64,000 nucleotides of DNA from Paenibacillus pedocola (GTDB lineage Bacteria > Bacillota > Bacilli > Paenibacillales > Paenibacillaceae). The translations under genes were made by a program, and so were the position numbers. The notes beneath the pieces are model-generated. The model ran no database searches and had not been told where the DNA came from. It saw only the letters and a program-made list of their open reading frames with translations. Below, in pieces: positions 59,897 to 64,000 of this stretch (within the stretch, counting starts at the first letter, position 1; each line of letters begins with the position of its first letter). The stretch spans positions 4,712,001 to 4,776,000 of the forward strand of contig NZ_CP134223.1 in assembly GCF_031599675.1 (NCBI RefSeq), in the 5' to 3' direction.

Positions 59897-61822
59897 TCAT
59901 TCACTGGAAGTACCCATATAAATCCTGATGGTTGATCCCTGTTCAACTCTTGCCCCCGGCTTGGGAGCCTGATTAATTACAGTATTGCCAGTCCCGGAAC
60001 GGGCAAGCGTAAAGTTCATATTCAGATCCTCATAAATATCTTGTACTGTCGCCCCTGTAAGATCGGGAACCGTAACAATCGGAGTTTCTCCATACTTATA
60101 GGTTTTGGGAAGCTGGTCTTTCCGCTCCGGCACCTTTAAATAATGCAGGGAATCCTCCAGGATATTCTGTACGATCGGCGCGGCTACAACGCCCCCGAAC
60201 TGTATTCCCTTGGGATTGTCAACCGCGGTGTACACCACGATCTGCGGATCATCCGCAGGCGCAAAGCCGACAAAAGAAACAATATGCTCCGTCGGAGAAT
60301 AACGTCCGTTGATCACTTTTTGTGCCGTCCCCGTCTTACCTCCCACCCGGTAGCCGTCAATAAATGCCGGCCGCCCGGTGCCTTTGGCAACCACGCTCTC
60401 GAGGGCAGCCCGCACTTTCTTCGACGTTTCCTCCGATATCACTTGCCGCACTTCCGTAGGCTTAACCTCCGAAACCGTCTCACCCGTTTCCGGATTTATC
60501 CAGGCCTTTGCGACATGGGGGGTAAACAGCTTGCCTCCGTTAATGGCTGCCGACACTGCTGCGATCTGCTGAATAGGTGTAACCGAGACCCCTTGGCCAA
60601 AAGCAGTAGTTGCCAGTTCCACCGGCCCGACCTGGGAAGGCTTGAACAGAATTCCGCTCGCTTCTCCGTTCAAATCAATGCCTGTCTTCGTTCCGAAGCC
60701 GAAATCACGAATATATTTAAACAAGGTATCTTTACCAAGCCGCTGCCCCAGTGCCACAAACCCGGGGTTGCATGAATTTTCGACCACTTCAAGGAAGGTC
60801 TGGCTGCCATGGCCGCCCTTTTTCCAGCAGCGCAGCTTCGCACCTCCGACCTCAATATATCCCGGATCAAAGAAATGCTCATTCTGCAAATCAACTTTAT
60901 TCTCTTCCAGCGCAGCAGCCAAGGTAATAATCTTGAAAGTTGACCCCGGCTCATAAGTCATCCATATCGGCAGATTGCGGTTATAGACCTCTGCATTATA
61001 TTCCTTGTAAGCGCCAGGTTCATAACCCGGCCTGCTGGCCATGGCCAGAATTTCACCGTTCTTCGGATTCATCGCGATTGACCAGGCGCCCTGTGCCTGA
61101 TACTTGACCATTGCCTGATCCAGCTCGCGTTCCATGATCGATTGAATTTGCTTATCAATCGTCAGCTGCAAGCTCAAGCCTTCCTGAGGTTCGGAATATT
61201 TCTCTGAGGAGCCTGGCATTAGCCGTCCGCCCGCATCGGACAAATAAGACACATTGCCTTCTATTCCTTTAAGAAGCTTATCGTATATGCTTTCTACTCC
61301 GGTAATTCCCTGATTATCAATCCCGGTGAACCCGAGAATATGTGCTGCCAAATCTCCGAAAGGATAGTAACGCTTGTTATCCTCAGCCACAACGATGCCC
61401 GGCAGCTGCAAATCACGGATGCTAGCGGCAAGCTCCATCGTAATTTTGCGGCCGCCGGGCTGTAGCTTCACCGACATCTCACGTTTGGACATTAAAGCGA
61501 CCAGCTTCTCTTCGGTCATGCCAAGAAGCGGAGCCAGCTGCTGTGCCGTCTTTTGCTTATCCTTCACCTGTACGGGAACAGCATAAACCGTAGGCGAGCT
61601 GACATTGTAGGCCAGTGCGACTCCTTCGCGGTCTAATATTTCACCGCGCTTTGCGGTATACGGAATATTACGACGCCACGACTCCTCTGCCTTAGCGCTC
61701 AGCTTCTCACCTTGATAGAGCTGCACATAGGCAAGACGTACGGCCAGCGAACCGAACAATACAGCCAGTCCCAGCAGTGTCCACAGCATTCTCCGCCGAG
61801 TTACGACTTTCGAAACCTTCAT
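59897..61822 (-). CDS. spoVD: SpoVD, sporulation class B penicillin-binding protein
   Basis: ATG 61822 follows GGGGAGAACGGA; 641 residues, close to Bacillus subtilis SpoVD (646). A short cytoplasmic tail and one membrane anchor (WTLLGLAVLFGSLAVRLAYV) precede the PBP dimer domain and a transpeptidase: active Ser about 294 in STFK, SCN, and KTGT near 496. One C-terminal PASTA domain (VTVPDLTGATVQDIYEDL) ends the protein. It cross-links spore cortex peptidoglycan and partners SpoVE. Confidence 0.95.
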   Translation of the reverse strand: MKVSKVVTRRRMLWTLLGLAVLFGSLAVRLAYVQLYQGEKLSAKAEESWRRNIPYTAKRGEILDREGVALAYNVSSPTVYAVPVQVKDKQKTAQQLAPLLGMTEEKLVALMSKREMSVKLQPGGRKITMELAASIRDLQLPGIVVAEDNKRYYPFGDLAAHILGFTGIDNQGITGVESIYDKLLKGIEGNVSYLSDAGGRLMPGSSEKYSEPQEGLSLQLTIDKQIQSIMERELDQAMVKYQAQGAWSIAMNPKNGEILAMASRPGYEPGAYKEYNAEVYNRNLPIWMTYEPGSTFKIITLAAALEENKVDLQNEHFFDPGYIEVGGAKLRCWKKGGHGSQTFLEVVENSCNPGFVALGQRLGKDTLFKYIRDFGFGTKTGIDLNGEASGILFKPSQVGPVELATTAFGQGVSVTPIQQIAAVSAAINGGKLFTPHVAKAWINPETGETVSEVKPTEVRQVISEETSKKVRAALESVVAKGTGRPAFIDGYRVGGKTGTAQKVINGRYSPTEHIVSFVGFAPADDPQIVVYTAVDNPKGIQFGGVVAAPIVQNILEDSLHYLKVPERKDQLPKTYKYGETPIVTVPDLTGATVQDIYEDLNMNFTLARSGTGNTVINQAPKPGARVEQGSTIRIYMGTSSE

Positions 61823-61952
61823 TCCGTTCTCCCCGCTTTCGCTCGTATAGACATGATCTCTTATCTTCATGACTATTCGGGACAAACAGGGCTTAGAACA
61901 AGCCTCACGAAACTGCAAGAATTACTATAGATTAAATTTGTGCTTTTTTATG

Positions 61953-64000
61953 CTAGCCTCCGCTATCCTCAGAACCCGCTGCATCCTCATCTGCGGCAGC
62001 AACAGGAATTTCTTCCCCGTGTTCATTTAATGGATTGAGCTTCAGGGTCACCAGCTTTTTGCCATTCTGATCTGATTCGGTCTGCTCTGTGACATACCCT
62101 TCACCTTCAACCGCAATGCCGACCTTCAGCAGATTCAGAACCTCCAGCGCATCACGCAGTGACTGCCCGCGCAAATCAGGGATGGCCGTCTGATCCCCCT
62201 GCTGGCTAAGCAAATAGATCCGCTGGCCCGAAGCGAGCAGGGTGCCCTTCTCCGGATACTGGCTTACTACATTTGCCCCTCCGCCGACCGTTTCAAAATC
62301 ATATCCCTGATCGAGCAAGAGCTCCCGTGCTTCCTTGATCGTTTTACCGGCTAAGTCCGGTGTAGAACGCTGCGGCACTGCAGCAGTTTGGCTCACCTTC
62401 GTCCCCGTTTCCTTCGCACTCTCAACCGTTTTGGGTACGCCCATATATTGGAGGGACTGCGAAACGATCTCTTTGAAGACCGGCGCTGCTGCGGTACCGC
62501 CGCCTACCTCCACATTTGGTTCATCGATAATGACGATAACCGCGATCTTCGGATCATTAACCGGGGCATAACCGATAAATGATACAAGCACCTTGGACTT
62601 CACGTAATCCTGACCCTCTACCTTGATCGCTGTACCCGTCTTACCTGCTACTCGGTAGCCTTCAATGTAGGCATGACGTCCGGTACCGATACTCTGATCC
62701 GATACAACCTGCTCCAGATAGCTGCCGGTCTCCCGTGCACTTTCCTCCGAGATAACCTGACGGACAACCTCTGGCTGGGTGACCGTTGTTTTTCCGGTAT
62801 TCGGATCGGTCACTTCCTTGACGACATGCGGAACCATCAGCTTACCGCCATTTGCGATGGCTGCTACAGCCGTAAGCTGCTCGATTGGTGTTACCTGCAC
62901 CTTCCCGTGTCCGTAAGCCAGTGTGGCATACTCGACAGAATATTGCGGCGTTACCCGGCCGGAGACTTCTCCCGGCAGATCGATGCCAGTCTTCTCTTCA
63001 AACCCAAAATCATGGATATATTGGGTCAGCCGTTCCTGTCCCAGCATCTCATAACCCAGCTTTACAAAAGCAACGTTACTGGAGCGTTTTACACCTTCAA
63101 GAAATGAAATCTCACCCCAACCGGAGCGGTTGATGTCATGGAGCGCTTTACTGTAGCCCTTGATCCGGATCGAACCTGACTTAAAGGTGGCATCGGGATT
63201 AAACAGCTTCTCCTGCACCGTCCCGGCCAGTGTTACAATTTTAAAGGTGGAACCCGGCTCATAGATCGATTTAATCGCATGATTCAGAAAATCCCCCTGA
63301 TCTGTTGTCTTCCAGAATTCATTGGGATTAAACGTAGGCATGTTCGCCATACCGAGAATATCCATCGTGTTCGGATCCGCGGCAATAACAGTCATACTCT
63401 TCGGTTTGTACTGGTCATAAGCCTTCTGCATCGCATCTTCAATATAACGTTGAATCATACTGTCAATGGTCAGCTTGAAATTACTCCCGTTTACCGCGGG
63501 CTTATAGGTGTCCTGAGAATCAGGAAGCTTAATCCCCTTACCGTCACTCTGATAATTGAGCTCGCCGTTGATTCCTTTAAGCTTCTCGTCAAAATATTTT
63601 TCCAGCCCCATGATGGCAACGCCGTCCCGGTTGGTATAGCCCAAAATATGCGCAGCCAAAGAGTCCTTCGGATAATAGCGTTTCTGCTCCGTGATCAGTC
63701 CGACCCCGGTCTCGAGAATATCATGTTCTTCTTCAAGACCTTCGTAGAATTCCTTCACCTTATCCGCAAGCTCTTTGTCAATCTTCCAGCCTTCATTGCG
63801 GATTTCGCGGTTCTTGAGGTAGTTCCCGTTCTTATCCTTGGCTTCGACCAGCGCCTTCAGTTCATTCTCCGGTTTGCCCAGCAGTTCGTGCAGCCCCTGA
63901 ATCACCTCTTCACCGAGCCCCTGCTCGGCTATGACCTCAGGGTTCACAACAACCGTGTAAGCCGGAACATCGCTGGCCAGAACACTGCCATTGCGGTCTT
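61953..64000 (-). CDS. pbpB: Division transpeptidase PBP2B/FtsI (5' end outside window)
   Basis: The frame continues past the window edge; DRNGSVLASDVPAYTVVVNP at the edge is the start of the PBP dimer domain, so only the cytoplasmic tail and membrane helix (about 60 residues) are missing. The transpeptidase motifs are STFK, SSN and KTGT, all present. Two C-terminal PASTA domains follow (STPDLAGKTIKEA and AIPDLRGQSLRDA), then an acidic tail. It makes septal peptidoglycan. The pair with spoVD arose by duplication. Confidence 0.94.
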   Translation of the reverse strand, partial: DRNGSVLASDVPAYTVVVNPEVIAEQGLGEEVIQGLHELLGKPENELKALVEAKDKNGNYLKNREIRNEGWKIDKELADKVKEFYEGLEEEHDILETGVGLITEQKRYYPKDSLAAHILGYTNRDGVAIMGLEKYFDEKLKGINGELNYQSDGKGIKLPDSQDTYKPAVNGSNFKLTIDSMIQRYIEDAMQKAYDQYKPKSMTVIAADPNTMDILGMANMPTFNPNEFWKTTDQGDFLNHAIKSIYEPGSTFKIVTLAGTVQEKLFNPDATFKSGSIRIKGYSKALHDINRSGWGEISFLEGVKRSSNVAFVKLGYEMLGQERLTQYIHDFGFEEKTGIDLPGEVSGRVTPQYSVEYATLAYGHGKVQVTPIEQLTAVAAIANGGKLMVPHVVKEVTDPNTGKTTVTQPEVVRQVISEESARETGSYLEQVVSDQSIGTGRHAYIEGYRVAGKTGTAIKVEGQDYVKSKVLVSFIGYAPVNDPKIAVIVIIDEPNVEVGGGTAAAPVFKEIVSQSLQYMGVPKTVESAKETGTKVSQTAAVPQRSTPDLAGKTIKEARELLLDQGYDFETVGGGANVVSQYPEKGTLLASGQRIYLLSQQGDQTAIPDLRGQSLRDALEVLNLLKVGIAVEGEGYVTEQTESDQNGKKLVTLKLNPLNEHGEEIPVAAADEDAAGSEDSGG

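Overview
The window looks like a chromosomal segment of a Paenibacillus-type, endospore-forming Firmicute. It carries forespore and mother-cell sigma factors (sigG, sigE with its protease spoIIGA), spoVD and spoVE inside the division and cell-wall cluster, a PyrR-attenuated pyrimidine operon next to ileS and lspA, YjcZ-like and YlmC/YmxH-type small proteins, strong AGGAGG ribosome-binding sites and many TTG/GTG starts. The coding sequence is of roughly even base composition. No integrase, insertion sequence, rRNA or CRISPR array was found.

Region 1 (1-18,000) is an accessory stretch of short, mixed-strand units: a truncated cupin/AraC/GH39 fusion, tRNA-Leu, a WGxxGxxG-type surface protein, a DAG-type cell-wall peptidase, YolD, a lipoprotein, a zinc-ribbon PH protein, a GH26-PA14 mannanase, a cytidine deaminase, a NucA/NucB-type nuclease, SOS-box-linked small genes, two YjcZ-like miniproteins, YjfB, an ImmA/IrrE-type protease, a ComB-type phosphatase, a methyltransferase, pirin, an ECF sigma/anti-sigma pair, a leucine-rich-repeat protein, a GNAT acetyltransferase and two CAU-anticodon tRNAs.

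Region 2 (18,000-27,660) holds the pyr operon on the minus strand: promoter, PyrR RNA site, attenuator, then pyrR-pyrB-pyrC-carA-carB-pyrF-pyrE. A 208-bp near-palindrome abuts its promoter, followed by a small A-rich tandem repeat.

Region 3 (28,000-64,000) is the conserved division/cell-wall/sporulation block, nearly all on the minus strand and in transcription order pbpB-spoVD-murE-murF-mraY-murD-spoVE-murG-murA-ftsQ-ftsA-ftsZ-(rpn)-spoIIGA-sigE-sigG-ylmC-pgeF-ylmE-sepF-ylmG-ylmH-divIVA-(T-box)-ileS-DUF5665-lspA-rluD, with dapL downstream. These genes make meso-DAP peptidoglycan precursors, build the divisome and septum, and start the asymmetric division and compartment-specific transcription of sporulation.

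The most unusual structures are a 714-bp GC-rich element with 60-bp inverted ends and 87-bp tandem repeats lodged between the ileS T-box terminator and the ileS start codon, the 208-bp near-palindrome at the pyr promoter, three 56-bp repeats upstream of pgeF, and a group of LexA-like boxes around yolD and two small genes.
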